Shown here one piece after another: positions 11,178 to 25,300 of a DNA stretch of 64,000 nt. The notes under the pieces are model-generated. The model searched no databases. It saw nothing but the letters and a program-made list of their open reading frames with translations, and was not told the origin of the DNA. Source of the stretch: Neurospora crassa OR74A (taxonomy: Eukaryota; Ascomycota; Sordariomycetes; Sordariales; Sordariaceae); assembly GCF_000182925.2 (NCBI RefSeq), contig NC_026506.1, forward strand, positions 62,001-126,000, in the 5' to 3' direction. The position numbers were made by a program, and so were the translations under genes. Position 1 is the first letter of the stretch. Every line of letters begins with the position of its first letter.

Positions 11178-13435
11178 CTAGGAAATGTAAACAGGAAGGC
11201 GATTGCCCCTGAGCTCGCTCTTGGGAAACTGTATGTCCTGCCTGTCGAAGTCGTGCAACTGAAGCCAGCACAGCATCCTGAAAACCAGAGTGCACCAGAT
11301 GGCCTGGGCTTCGATGAGCTGCTTAGAGGCCAGGGCAGGTGTTGTAGGCAACGCTGGGGATTGCCCAACTGTAGACGTACTAGGTGTCGAAGTGGTGGCA
11401 GTAGAATCAGGACCCGCCGGGGCCATTCCCAATCCACTGATGTCTGAGTTTTCGGTCTGCTGTGCCAAGGTATACGATCTGTGATTTATGTTCTTCATGC
11501 ACTTGCGCTTATCGTACGCTTTGACCGCACGATCGCTAACACAAGGAAGGACATGCTCAAAGTAGACTTTCATGAAAATGCCCTGTCTGTCTTCTGGGTT
11601 GGCGGCGCTGAGTACGTCGAAGAAGGCCGTAACCGCCTTCCCTGCTTTCTGGGAGCTATCATCTCCTGTGTCGCCCGTTGTGGTTGACTTCGTACCCTCC
11701 TCCGGCTCGGGTTCATTGATCATCCTGAGTACCTCTTGGATGTGCTCGCGAACAACCATGATGAGAAGATCGCGCTCACGGGTCTTCAGGTAGTCGTCGC
11801 ACTCCTGAATCGCGTCGTGTAGACAATTGAGAAGAGGAAGGCTGTAGCCAGGCAAAATCGGTGCGTAGTCCTTTTTGGGCCGTTCTTCCGCTTTTCGAGG
11901 ACTGCTTGCTTTGTATTCAATCAACCAACTTGGTCGTGTTCGTTTCCTTGTTAGCGATCGCTTGAGCGGGCCAATAACTCCACCTTCAGATGGTTCGTCA
12001 CTTGAGATCTCTACATCCTTCTTCTTCTCGTGCCCTTCGTTTTCTTTGTTCTCTTTGTCTTTCTTCTTCTTTTCTTCTTCAGCGGCAATTTCCGTATCCC
12101 TCTCCTTCTGTCTTGTTGCGACGTCCCTTCTGTCGGCTTCCAGCTGGTTGAGGACTTGACTGATAAGCTTTTTCAGATTAGGAGTGTCGGGGGAGGGCGT
12201 CATGTATTGTTCCTCGTCAAACATGGTTGAAAACTCTTTGATGAGCCTTGGGAGATCAAAGAAGCGCCTATCCCAGTGATACGGTGTCGGATTCGGAAGC
12301 ATGCGGTGGTAACTGTTTTTCATGTACAGGGATTGTCCAAGCATGCCGATGATTTCGAAGGGAACTATTCGATGTGGCCTGTCAGTTGAGTGTCGCTTCA
12401 TAAGGGCACTTTATGTGACTTACCTGCGAACAGATGTTGGTGTCTAGCGTCCTTTGTCTTGAAGTAATTGGCCGTGCTAGTGTTGCATTCGAGCTGAACC
12501 ATGGTCTCGGCAATCTCGCGCATACTGCCAAACTGGAGCTCGTTGTCATCTTTGGCACCAAGCCTGCGGTTGTCCTTGGCCGTGTAGAAGATGGTGCGAA
12601 CGTAGCCAAAGCACAGCTCCTTGATTTCATCAAGAGGTATGATTCTGTTCTCCTGGAAGCGGGCTTTTCCACATATCTGGAATGTGAAGGTGAGGCCGAG
12701 ATCGGGTACCGTGCTGCCAGTGAGCATGTAACCGTTGCCTTCGGCGCGGTACTTGTCCCGTGATCGATCAAACTCCTTCCAGTAAATACCCAGCATGGAT
12801 GCGATTTCGACTATGTGGCATATTGTGGTGGTAGCATACGGCTTCTTGACGCCGGCAGGCATGTTGTCCCAGCTTCGAGGTTTGGGCTGAAGGGCAACAA
12901 CCAAGGTGTGCTCTTTGAAGCCAGCTACGGAACCGGGGCCAGATTTCTTCTGATGCTCTGTGACCCAATTCATGTTTGCTCGTTCCATGGACTGAATTTC
13001 TTCCAACAGGGTGAGCCAGGTGGCCTTTTCATTATCGGCGGTATGAATACGGCTGTGTTGAAGGGCGTCGCGCTGTTGTGCGTTCTGCTCCTCTTGTGTC
13101 AAGAGCCGGGCCTGCTTCATGCTGTCCTTGGTGCCATCGAGAAAACTGATAGGAACCTTGAGACCCAATTCAGGCTTATCCATAGGGCCGCGGTCATTAG
13201 TTTGCGGACAAACGAATATGACGGGAGTCTCAAACTGGACCTCGAAACGGAGCTCTTTGAGCTGTAGCTTTCGGTGTACCGTATCATACCAGCCGCCCTT
13301 GAGACTTTTGCGGCAGTTGGCGTAACCCGTGGCAGATGCAAGGTATTGCTGGAGGACCTGTAGGAATGTTCCTATCAACGCCACGAGTGAGATGACGAGG
13401 GCGGCGGTCTCGACTTTGTCATCGCTGCTGCTCAT
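11178..13435 (-). CDS. Modin-like fungal protein with N-terminal membrane segment
   Basis: There are two exons: 13435-12424 and 12364-11178, joined in phase 1 across a 59-nt intron (GTAAGT..GAATAG). The product is 732 residues. The junction reads ..HLFA-V-PFEIIGMLGQ. Residues about 10-35 form a hydrophobic helix (AALVISLVALIGTFLQVLQQY) followed by ASATGYANCRKSLKGGW and a segment ELRFEVQFETPVIFVCP. This pattern matches, as I remember them, Sordariomycete proteins deposited under the name modin. The middle contains a Lys/Glu-rich coiled-coil-like segment (about residues 410-455), followed by a Ser/Arg linker. The C-terminus (about 690-732) is again conserved in style, with WCTLVFRMLCWLQLHDFDRQDIQF. 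The biochemical function is unknown. The name rests on memory of a pattern, not a search. Confidence 0.75.
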
Positions 13436-15412
13436 GTTGACGATCTAGGGGATGATCCCCAGACACAGGAACGGAAAGAGGCCGTTATGGACGAGTCGAG
13501 TCGGGAAAGGGCATGGGTGGGTGATTGAATGTCGTTTGGGTTTCTCAAGCGTTGTAGTAGCAGTGGCCCATGTGTGGGTATGACTGTGTTTGTGATGGTG
13601 ATGGTGGTGCCGTGGTCGTTACTGGTGTCGTTGATTCGTAAAACTGCTCGACGGAAGAGGATGGGGCTCTATCTATGTAAGAAAAAGAGATGATGAGTGT
13701 TGGATTCGTAGCAGACAGACGAGGTTTACGAGGAGGGGCGCAGCCACATCATTTGTGACAACAACATTCATACCTCTTGACCTCGAATACTACCTCGATC
13801 CAAGGAGGCTCTGCCGCCGCCACCGTGTGTGCGACGGTAAACAACCATTTTGGTTGCGACATGCTGCAAGAGGGAAGTTTGGAGGTGGTGATGTTGGGCG
13901 GATTCGCTAGGGTAGGACGGGGCGATGGGGGTGGTCGGGGTGGTCGAGTCAGGGTCCATGTTGTGTGTGTACCCGACGAGGGTCGAGAAAAGTGCGGACA
14001 AGGCCACCAATGGTGGTGATGGAAATTGTAGAAATTGTTGAGGGAGGTTGCACTCGAAATGGGGGGACTCCCGTCGATTGGAGATCAGCGGAGATGGCGG
14101 AGGCAGGTAGGGCACTATGTGGAGCGGGACTGCGCTAACACTGCGCCAGGCCCGAATTTGACCTGCAGCAGTTTACAGTATGTAGTGTAGAGGTACGCAG
14201 GACGGGAGGTAATGGAACGGAAGCGGGCAGGCAGACAGCCCGCGCTCCAGGGCATCTCATCCACCTCGTCTGGCCAGGGCATCATCTTGTCAGTTCTTTC
14301 GTTCCACTTTCATCCTCTTGGGAAATGATTTCCATCTCGCAGGAAGGTTCTGGGTGGCTCTTTTGGCCTGTTTCATCGTGGGCGACCTCCGCAACAAATA
14401 CCTGTAGGTAGATATCCCCGGCTGTCTTTTTCGTCAGTCAGCCCCTTTGGCCTGCATCGCCACAATGTATATGCAAGTCCAAGGTGGTTTCTATGAACTA
14501 AACCTAGTAGGTAGACCGCATTGATCTTGACCAAGTTGAGCACGTCGAGTTGGCCTATCTCATTTTCTTTCTTCAAGTGCTGCTGCGCCTTGTTGCCTGC
14601 GTGGCCACAAAGGGAGGGGGTTACACTCACAACGAAAGCTGATTTGTTTACGTTTGACGAAACTGAAATTACCCCTCCCGCAGTCCAAGTTTACAACAAC
14701 GGGAAGCAGCCAGGAGCCAAAGACAACGGACAGACGAGGCCAGCCATGTTCAAGTCAATCATGATCACAGAAGCCCCGCCGTCTCCACTGCCAATCCGGG
14801 GCGGACCGGGGCGAAACTGGGCGGACCGGCACGGAAGGGGGCCGTCCCTTGAATCAGTTTGCGCAAACACTAGTGTATGTAGCATGGAGATCCATGTTCA
14901 TGGTGTTGTGGTGATCAGGAGGAGCATTGGCCGAGTCCGGCAGATTGGCCTGTAAAAGTGTCGGGTAACGAACGTGTAAAATGACCTTCAGCAGCAAAGG
15001 ACTGATGTTACTGTTAGAGGCTCGCGTGACGGAGCAAAGAGCACTAACAGTTCAGCCGATGTTTGTGGAGTTATTCTGTTAGCTATGTGGGTGTGGCTCA
15101 AGTACTTACACTATCAATCACTTACACACTACCTTGGCTTCCTCGCGGCAGGCAACGGCGTGCAACCCGCGGGGCATGAAGGTTCTCAATCACCATCGTG
15201 ACGTCACCAGGCAACTAGCTCGGGGAAAGAGCTTCTTGATCATAGGTACTGGCTTATCACCTCTACCATTTCGGTTGTCCCTCTTTTCTTGACTCGGAGT
15301 CCTGAATACACACAGTTGATGAAAGAACTCTTTCTCTTTCCGTCCCCCAAGATCAAAATCCAGGTACCTACAGTATACTTCCCTTACCTACCTCTAGTCA
15401 CCATCACCCACA
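13436..15412. other. Intergenic region between divergent modin-like and DUF1264 genes
   Basis: About 2 kb shared upstream region for two divergent genes. It has typical pyrimidine-rich and GGTACCT-rich stretches near 15361-15400, just before the DUF1264 start. Short open frames (for example minus 13768-14115 and plus 14521-14955) show no domain. I see no RNA gene or repeat. Confidence 0.45.
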
Positions 15413-16248
15413 ATGTCAGACAACAACACCACCTCCACCAAATACAGCGACACCCGAGAAGACGTGCCCACTCCCTCTCTCGCCTGCCACGACCCCTCCA
15501 ACCCCTCCATCCCCGGCTCCCCCAAAACCACCCTCTCCTCCGCCCTCGAAACCGGCGCCTCCCTCGCTCAGGACTTCAGCCCCGTCAAATCCATCTGCGC
15601 CCACCTCAACGCCTTCCACGTGTACGCCTCGGACCCCACCCGCTTCGTCGAAGCCAACCACTACTGCGCCCACCTGACCGAGGACGTGCGACAATGCATT
15701 CTCTACGACTCGCCCAACCCGGGCGCCCGCATCCTGGGCATCGAGTACATGATCACCCCCAAGCTGTACGAGACGCTTCCCCAACAAGAGAGGAGGTACT
15801 GGCATACCCATGTGTTTGAGGTCAAGAGCGGCATGTTGATCATGCCCAAGCCTCCCGGGCTGATGCCGCAGGCGGCCTGGGAGAAGGCGGAGAAGACGGA
15901 GATGGAGAAGGTGGTTACCCTCTATGGCAAGATCTATCACTTGTGGCAGGTCGATAGGGGCGATAAGTTGCCCCTCGGGGAGCCGCAGTTGATGACGAGC
16001 TTTACCGACGAGAGCCAGTTCCCCGTGGACATGGAGAAGGTGTTGGATGAAAGAGACCAACGATTCCCGGGGGCGGATTGGAGGGCTAAGAGAGAGGGTA
16101 GAAAGGATATTGAGGTACCCGAGATGCATCCTGGTGAGTTTTTCTGTCCCTTGCGATCTTAACACTCTTCTTCTTTTCTCGGATATACGCTAACTTTTCG
16201 GCGACAACAGATGCGGATTGGACGTGGAAGAAGGACAAGCAGAAATAA
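15413..16248 (+). CDS. DUF1264 (oil-body-associated protein type) family protein
   Basis: Exon 1 is 15413-16133 and exon 2 is 16211-16248, with a 77-nt intron (GTGAGT..AACAG) in phase 1. The product is 252 residues, ending ..[16 protein letters not shown]. Residues about 55-120 carry the family core: [52 protein letters not shown] second conserved block, [19 protein letters not shown], lies at about 128-150. Plant members associate with oil bodies; fungal members are uncharacterised, so no function beyond family is claimed. The N-terminal 50 residues are Ser/Thr/Pro-rich and probably flexible. The gene is tail-to-tail with the NRPS, with only 131 bases between stop codons. Confidence 0.88.
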
Positions 16249-16379
16249 TGAACGAGAAACATATCTCTATCGTACCTAGATTGTAATACATAATGCAACG
16301 AACGTGTACGAACAATCATCCCGCGACGCCGTAAATACTACCCGTATACAAGTAAACGAGAACACGATCCCGAAACCCC

Positions 16380-19300
16380 TTACAATGCTGTCAACACCTT
16401 GGTCATCTCTTCAATCACAAACCGAGGACCATCCGACCCGAGCTTATACCTCGACCCAAACACGCCGATCGTAACCGCGTCACCCTCGATGGCAACTTCC
16501 ACATCGATTGCATCCTGTATCGCATTGTTAGCATCTGCCGTCATCCCAAGGAGAGCCGACACGATCAAACTCACCGGATACGCATTCCTAACCGCGTTGT
16601 TCTCGAGCTCCTTAGGCATGGAAAACTCCTGTTGGTCTTCGGCCTCTCCCATCACCTTCACTTCCTCCTCGCTCACCAGTTCCATCCTCACAGCTTCGTT
16701 GGAATCAAAGTTGGAAGAAGACACAGGGACACTCAAAAAGTTGACAAACCCATCCACCACCACTCCTGTCCACTCCTTGATCTCCCAGAGTCCCACACCA
16801 ACATGTTCAGGATCGGAGATCTTGTACAGATCGTCTTGGATCCGCTTAGCCATGTCCACCAGGCTTTCTTGGACTCGAACGCGCAACGGCACAAGGCAGA
16901 GAGTGGGATATGGGATTTCTGAGAGGTCGGAAGAGCGGTTGGCAAGGTAAACCCCAAAGACCACGTCTCGGGATTTGGCCTCAATAGTTTCCGAAACGAA
17001 ACGTGCGTAAGCAGCGAAGAAGAGGGCTTGGATTGAGACCCCTGCCGCGGCACACAGCTTCTTGATCCTGGAGACGTCCGCAATGGCATTGCGCTGGACT
17101 AGAGAAACGCGCCGCGAGGGTCGGGATTGATGCTCTGGAGCTGGTGCTGGTTGCCATATGGCTCCTGGCAGGAAACGAGAGAGACCGTCTACAAGAGGTC
17201 GGAGCAAGTCGGGTAGCCAGGTGGATTGCGATGATGGTGCTTCTTCTGCCTTCTCTAGAGCTGATGCTGCTGTGGTTGACTGTGATCCTGTCGCTGAACT
17301 CGTCGTCCAAGTGTTCAGGTTGAGGTTAACAGGTGCTGACTTCGCGCCGGCAAGGTATTCCGTCCAGAACTGCTTGGCTTCCGCACTTGGATGTGTCTGC
17401 TGCCTCGTATATTCCTTCCAGACCTTAAGCGACTCGGAAGCATCCGCCTCTCCGCTAATGCTGGCGCCGGCGCACAAGGCGGCGAACCGGTCAACCACCA
17501 TTGGCAAGCTTAGTGCATCGTACAAAGCATGATGGATCGTGAAGTTCAAAATCCAGTCCCCGTTGTCAGTTTGTTGACCACCCATGGAGTTCAACGGCTG
17601 GACTAATCCACCTTGACCCTTTCTTGACAGACTTGACCACTGTTTTGGATCGATATCCTCAGCTGGGTTGTCTGCCAGGGCATCAGGCCTGAGAATGACC
17701 TGCATTACTGGCTTTCCGGGCTGGTCATTCGTAAAGAAGATGGTCCGCAGAATGGGAAACTCGGCAACCACAGACTTCCAAGCACCCGAGAGAGAGGACT
17801 TGCTGATGTTGCCGGTGAGACGATATGTGAAGGTCGCGTGGAAGACATCGCCTTGGGTGTTTTGCCAGACGGAGAGCATGTGGACTTGCATGGCCGTGGC
17901 AGGGAGGACGGCCTCGATATTGTTGATTACCGGCCCAGCAGAGGAGGGAATGATATCGTCTTGAGAGAATAGGGCGGTGATGTGCTTTTCGTCGATATGC
18001 TTGGGAGGCAGAGAGGTCTCGTTGACAGTTTTGATACCATTTCCAGTGTCATTCGGAGCCGGAGCTTCGGTGGACCTCGCTGCAGGCTGCTCTCCGGCTT
18101 CAGTAGCAGCCTGAGCCATGACGGGGACACTTCTTGCTTTCAACAGCTGGCGGAGCGGGATCGATACCCCCTGTTTCCGTAGGAGAGAGACGACCTTGAT
18201 GGCGGAGATGGAGTCCAGGCCCAGGTGATAGATATTGTTGCTCTTCTGGACCGCACATACCTCCAGGCCAGCAACTTCTGCAAGGACAGACCTGATTTTC
18301 TCCTCCAGATCCGACCACTCTCCACCAACATCTGCATCCTCTACTAAATCCTTGCCCTCAACCGCAACGATGTTATCATCTGTCGCCGGAGTAAAACCGT
18401 CCAACCCACAAACCCTCATCTTACCTTCCTGAAACTCCAGTACACTCTTCTCCCCACTTTCAACCAAATACCCCAACACCTTATCCAATTTCTTCAGCAA
18501 CTCTTCCGCCCCCTTCTCGCCATCCACAAACCGTGAGTCGCACGCCGTTCTCCAAACCAATTTCTCCCCTCCATCTGCGCCAGAAACAACCTCCATCTCC
18601 ACACAAACGGGGTACTCAACAGCCGAACTTCCACCGACTGACCTTACCAGCACTTCACCACCTGCTCCCGTGTTACCGCCGGGTACCCCTCTTTGGAGAA
18701 CGAACAACGTGTTGAAAAGCTGTCCACCCTCTTTCACCAACCGCTGCATCTTCCTCAACGGAAAATGCTCCCTCCCACCGATATCATTTGAAACACCTTG
18801 CATGTATCGCAACCAACTTTTTACATCTCCATGCAGCACGCTTCTGACCGCAACAGTGTTCATGGTGGGGAACATGAGTTGTTCAGCTTCTTCTGAACCG
18901 GCGCGACCGGAGAGGACTGCGCCAAACATGACGTCTAGGCTTCGGATAACGGTGGCGAGCACGGCGGCGTGGCAGGCTTGACCAAGTGTTTGCAGGGTTA
19001 TGGCTTGCTGCTTGGTGAAGGACTTGATCTTGTAGAAGTCCGATTGGGAGGTAGTTTCGTGCTGGTAAATGACCGAAGACTGCTCGAGAGAAAGTTGAGG
19101 GTAAAACGTCGGTTTCGCGCCAGCCAGGTATCCAGACCAGAAGGCTGTTGATCGGTCATCGCCTGAGCGGAGAATCTCCTCCAGGTATGCCTCATACGAT
19201 GGGCGAGGTGTGTACCGGCCCTCGTAAGCGGCTTGGACGTCTTGGTGGAGGAGGGAGAGAGACCACCCGTCATAGAGGGCGTGAGCTATGGAGAGAACTA

Positions 19301-22300
19301 CGAATCTCCTGTCACCCAGTGTCGCGAATACCAGCTGCAGAAGGCTGGCATGACCGCCAGCTTTTCGAGCCCGAGCGGTAGCATAGTCGGTGATCTTGGA
19401 TAGGTCCTCCTCTCTTTCAATTTCCAGTTCTGTCATGGCTTCTGCGGGGAGTTGTTGGTGGACAACCTGGAGATAGGCAAAATCCAACGTGGGATCATCC
19501 ACCATGAAGAAGGACGTCCGCAAGATGGGGGAGTTAGCGACCACGGTCTGCCACGCAGACTTGAGCTTGCCCAGGCCGACATGCGGTTCAATCTCCATGA
19601 TGTTGTGGTTGAAGTACAGCTGGAAGTCCGAATGAACCATCTCGGCGACCATGCCGTCTTGAAGGGGAGTGGCGGGCAAGACTGTTTCTACATCTCCCTC
19701 TTGTTGTTCGCGGATCTTGTCAACCCATTTGTCCCTCAGACTAGAGAAGGTCTTTTCGCGTAAGTTGTCGCCGTTTGCTTGCGTGCCGTTCGTGAGCTTT
19801 TGTTTCTCCAAGTAAGGAAGCAGTCCCTCAATTGTCTGCCCTTTCATCAACTCGCTTGGCTTGATACTAACACCCAACTGCCTCAACCGTGCAGAAAGTT
19901 TGATAGTGTCGATACTGTCCAGGCCAAGCTCCAGGATCGAGGTTGTCTCGGTGACTGTGTCAGCAGCGACCTCCGCTAGGATAGCAATCTGTTCGTGAAT
20001 CGTTTTGGTGGCTTCAGTCCAGATAAACCCGGAGTGTTCTCTCCCTTTGTTGACATCCTCCACCTTGTTGGCCTCGTGTCCAGGTTCTTGCTGCCCCGTG
20101 ACCAAGTTGATCCCATCATCACCCACAATCACTCCCTCCAGATCCTCTCCTATCTCCGTCATAATCTCTACCAAACCTTCCATCAATTTCTCCACAATAT
20201 TCTCACTAACTACCGCTTCCTGTGCGACAATCAACAATCTCACCTCCCCATTACTCGTCAAGGTTGCCTCGAGCGCCAGCGGATAATCAGCCTGCGTGTC
20301 GACATCCTCGTCCATGGCCGTCCACAACTCTTCCTGGGGTTTCGAAGTCTGCTCCTGTTGGAACGAGAACAACACCTCAAACAGCCCGTTCCCGGCCTTT
20401 CCACACCACTTCTGAATCTCCCTAAGCGGTACATGCTGCCATTCCACTACCTTCGAATTCCAGTCATGACAACTCTTCACCAGCTCCTTATACGTTCTAT
20501 TGCCAACCGAAGCACGGAACGGCAGCGTGTTCAAAAGCGGGCCGACGACGTGCTCCGCACCCTCAAGCTCGATAGCCCGTCCCGAAACAATCACTCCGAT
20601 CGTTGGGTTTCTGACGCCGAACTGTTTGGCTAAGACGGCGACCCAAGCGGCTTGCAGGAGGGAGTGGTTTGTTGTTCCTAGAGTTTTGCTCAAACTCTGG
20701 AGAGCGAAAGGGATGGTTGTGCGGGAACTGAAGGCTTTTGTGCTGGCGCCTTCGACGACGGCGAAGGTCGGCTCGGGACTGGCATTGTTGAAGTGTGAAA
20801 GCCAGAAAGGCTTGGAGTGAGAAAAGGGTTGGAGGGGGCCGTGGTAGAGGGCTTCGAGAAAAGATGGGTTCTTCTCACCCTGACCGACCTCGCCGAGATA
20901 TGCAGAGGCCATCTTCTGGAGGATCAACTCCAAGCTGTTGGCGTCATAAACGCCGTGAAAGATGTGCAACGCCAAAAGCCGCTCCTTCTGGAGATCGGAC
21001 CTAAGGATACTGAACAGCTGGAGTTCCATGGTTCGCTTGATAATCCTCCCGGCATTGTTTCGTAGCCACTCCCTTCTCGTCTCCTTTACCGTCTCCTCCA
21101 TCTCAGCCTCTTTCTCGACCTTCAATCGCTTCCAATTCAGCCTTGGGCCCGTTGCTCCAGGCTTAACAGCGACCTGAACAAATCCCTCAGTGGTCTGCAC
21201 AAACATGGTCCTCAGAATCGGGTACTCTGCCATCACCTCATCCCATGCACTCTCCAACCTCTCCACATCCACTCCCTCCGTCACCTTGAAGAGGAAGGTA
21301 TTATAATACTTCTCCCTCCGGGCAGTCATACCAGCCTGCAACCCGGTACACGGCGCCACATACTCTACCTCCTCTCTCTTCAGCCCCAGCTCTTTACAGA
21401 CATTCGCCATGTGGCGATGCTGGCACGCTTGCACGAGTTGCTTGGCAGCAGCAATTTGAGCGGTGTTAGACTGCGCCTTGCCCAAGTCCAAGGCTTGTGA
21501 CAAGTCGGCAAGGAGCGGATGGCTGAGGATTAGTGACGGAGAGGCTTGAGGAAAACCGGATCGCTTGAGCACCCGGCTAAAGCGGAGGGCAGAGATGGAG
21601 TCGAGACCCAGCTCGAAGATAGAGGTAGAGGGGTTAATGAGTTCAGGGGAGATGGATAGCATCTCTGCGAGGACGGAGGCAGCTTTTTGACCAGTAGGGG
21701 TCAAGCTGCCGGGGGCGATGGAGGCAGAAGGGGAGAGGCTGACGAGTTCTTCCTGCGTTAACGAGGAGAAGAGACGTTTTAGCTCCTTGATCTCCGCCTT
21801 ATTGTTCGCTGACAACGGGATGTACGGCAGACGGACGACGTAGGTTGGGACCATGTACCCGGGGAGCTTTGCGCGACAGGCTTGCCGGACCTTGTGAAGC
21901 AGTTCAGCAGTGTCGTTTCCGTCTTTGATCACCTCCAGTTTCTGCTGCTCCACTCCCTGCGTTCTGATGGCTGTTGTCACGAAAGCAACAAGGAAATCTT
22001 TGCCGGCTTTTTCGTTGCGTATCACCACTGTCGCCACATCCTGCACCTCCTCCACTCCCACTTTGATCGAATGGTTGATCTCCCCAATTTCCAACCTCTG
22101 CCCTCTGAGCTTGACCTGATCATCCGCTCTCCCCAAAAAGTCAAAGCAATCATCATGTAAAACTCTGACAAGGTCGCCAGTGCGGTAGACCTTCTCCTCT
22201 TGACCAAGTACCCGCAAAGTAGGGAACCTCTCCTTGGTAAGATCTCCCCTCCCCAAATAACCCTTGCCAACTAACTTGCCAGAGACGCACAGCTCGCCAA

Positions 22301-25300
22301 CAGCACCACGCAGGACAGGCTTGTCTGTGCCCGGCTTCAGCACGTACGAACCGACATTCACAAACTGCCGCCCAATATTGCTCGCCCTCCCGTTCCTGGG
22401 AACTCTTGGGTACACTGTCACGCCAATTGTCGCCTCCGTCGGACCATAGAAGTTGTAAATGACGGCCTTATCACCCCACGAATCCAGAATCTCTTGCTTC
22501 AAACTCTCGCCTCCTGTTATGAACACGCCGCGACACAGAGACGGGACATCGTCGGGGTGTATCAACCTTGCCAAAGAAGGAGTGAGGTCGATATGCGTAA
22601 TTTGCAATCGGGAGATAGTCCCTGCGAGATCTTCGAGAATGAGGTCCTTAGGCGCGCCGACAAGGGTAATACCTACAGACCAGGACCAATATTGTTCAAG
22701 CACAGAAACGTCGAAGTGCAGGGAGGCGAACTGGAGCCAGCGGGATGTGTCTTCCCAGTGACCGGTGAAGATGTGCTGGAAAGCGAGCATGCATTGGACT
22801 GTGTTGTCGTGTGTGATCTCGCAACCTTTAGGGGTGCCTGTTGTGCCAGAGGTGTAAAGACAGTAAGCCGCATCAGACGGAAGTAGCTCCCGATTCAAGA
22901 ACGGCGAGTCAGCCGACATGCTCTTCAACGCCTCAAGATCCACACCCATGACCGGCACCTCGACAACGAAGTCCATCTGTGTGGACTTGCCAGCCGTGGT
23001 CAACAAGGCGGTGGCCCCAGAATCCTGGACAATGAACTCCTTTCTTGCCTCGGGCGCTCCAGGATCCAGTGCCACGAACGAACATCCCGCCTTCAGGACA
23101 CCTAAGATAGCGAAGAACGCCTCAGGACACTTATCAAAGTAGACTGCCACAATATCTCCAACCTTGACATGTCTTGAAAGCAGGTTCGCTACCCGGTTTC
23201 CGTTAGCATCAAGCTCACCATAACTCCACTGCCTCCCTATGGGCTCGCCACGGGAATCAAACCCATCAGCAAAGAACAGGGCCGTTTTCTCGGGAGTCTT
23301 GTGAGCTTGGACCTCGACAAATTGATGGAGGAATTGAATATCGTCCGGCACCGGCAAGGTGGCTTTCTCGGGGGGAACGATGGCGAACAGCTCCGGACGC
23401 CACTCCAACAGTCCATCCTCGTGAGCAGCTGGATGAAGAGCAAGATACTCAACCATTGCCTGAAACTGCCTCAAAACGAGCTGGGCTTGCTGACGAGGGA
23501 GGACGTCGTCGAAGAAAGTGACGGCATATTTCACCTCTCCGTTAGGTTGAGGTTCGACTTCAATGGAGACGGGGTAATCGATTGTCGCAGCATCCTTGAC
23601 AAGGCTCCACGGCGCTTGGGTTGCAGTCGTGGAGGTGTTAGATGAGAACTTTTGATAAACAACCAGTGTATCAAACAACCTCGTATCTGGCCTTCCAAGC
23701 CACTGCTGAATCTTCGCCAACGGCTGATGTTGCTGCTTGTATAGCTCGACATTGTACTTCATCATCCCCTGCAGCAATTCCTCGTTGCTCGTGGTATTCG
23801 CAGCAATGACCGGCAAGGTGGTGATACACGGAAAGATCGCGTCTCTCGTCGCTTCCGTGTTTCTACCCGAGAGAACCACGCCAAACGTCACTGACGGTTC
23901 ACCCAAGTAGGCTGACAGCACCCGCGCCCACGAAGCCTGAAGGAGGACTTGCAAGCTATACCCCGACTCGGCCGCAGCTTTCTCCAGTTCAGGTAGCGAC
24001 AAGCCACCCTGCAGCGTTTCCACCTGGATCTTTCTGGTCGACTCCTTCAAGGGCGTCATCACTGGGAAGCTGTTGATAACCGTCTTCTCTGCCTGCCCCT
24101 TCCAGAACTTCTCGGCCGTCTGCCGGGAAGTCTCAATTTGCGTGAGAATATCCGCGACAGCGGTTCCGGTTTCAGTAGACGTCGGCGGGATGAGGTCATC
24201 GTCAAAGACAGCTTTGGCAAGTTCTACCATGAGGACTTGCAGAGAATGCGCGTCGTAAAGAACGTGATGCAGGCCGACGTGCATCGCCAACCCATCATCA
24301 CCGTCAACCAAAGAAACGCCCCACGGCACGGACTGCTTTTCGCTCAGGATGCCGTCAGCGAGATCACTCCGCCACTTCTCAACCTCAAAAGGCTGTCCCT
24401 TGATCACAAGCACCGGCTTCTTGACAGCATCAGGCTGGTACTGAACCATGACAAAAGCGCAGTCATCATGCTCAACGGCCATGACGCCGGTGCGGAGGAT
24501 GGGTTGAGCCTTGAAGAGTATCTCCCACGCCTTCTCCAGGTCTTCCAGTCCAACACCTTTTGCGGTATCGATCCGGTACTCCAGAAAGTTGAGGTAATCC
24601 CTCCCTCTTTTTTGAGCGGACTGCACGAACTGCATCCACATTCCGCTTTGCAACGGAGTACAAGGCAAAACCTTTTCCACATTCTCAAGCCGGACACCCT
24701 GTGAGACAAGCTGTTGTTGAGCCTGGGATTGAACCTCTTCGGCAAGCTTTGCGATGTCATCCGTGATGGTCTTCGGCTCAATTACAACGGCCTTATTGTT
24801 ACCCCTCTGGCTCTCAAGGAACGCAGCCAATGAAGCGCAACTAGGATGCGCAATGATATCGCTGGCATTCACCTTCGTACCTTCAGAAGCCAGTTCCTTT
24901 CGCAGCATCGAAGCGATCTGCACGGCGGAGATACTGTCTAGACCGAGTTGGTAGATGGTTGTCTGTCTCCCAACCCGACGGTCCTTGTTTGTCATAAGTG
25001 AGGCCAGAACATTGCAAATACGGGACTCAAGATCGGACCACTCGTCTTTCCTCGCGTCGTTTGCTTGGACATGAGTGGCCGACGAGGTTGATACTTCAGT
25101 GTCATTGAAAGGCATCTCTGTGAGCTTCTCCTTCAGGTTCGCGGGAAGGGTATCCAATTGCCAGATATGCGAGGCAGGATACTTTAGGAAGTTGTCGAGG
25201 GTGCTGAAGAGGAGATCAAGAACCAGGTCGGCGAAATCCTTGGTGAAGTGTCCACTGTTTCAGTTCGTGTCAGAAAGCCTTTCCCATCGCATAGAAAACG

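Noticed and set aside
15416-16165. 249-codon minus-strand open frame over the DUF1264 gene
   Set aside because: Exact shadow of the coding strand; the plus strand carries the conserved family blocks and the splice junction.
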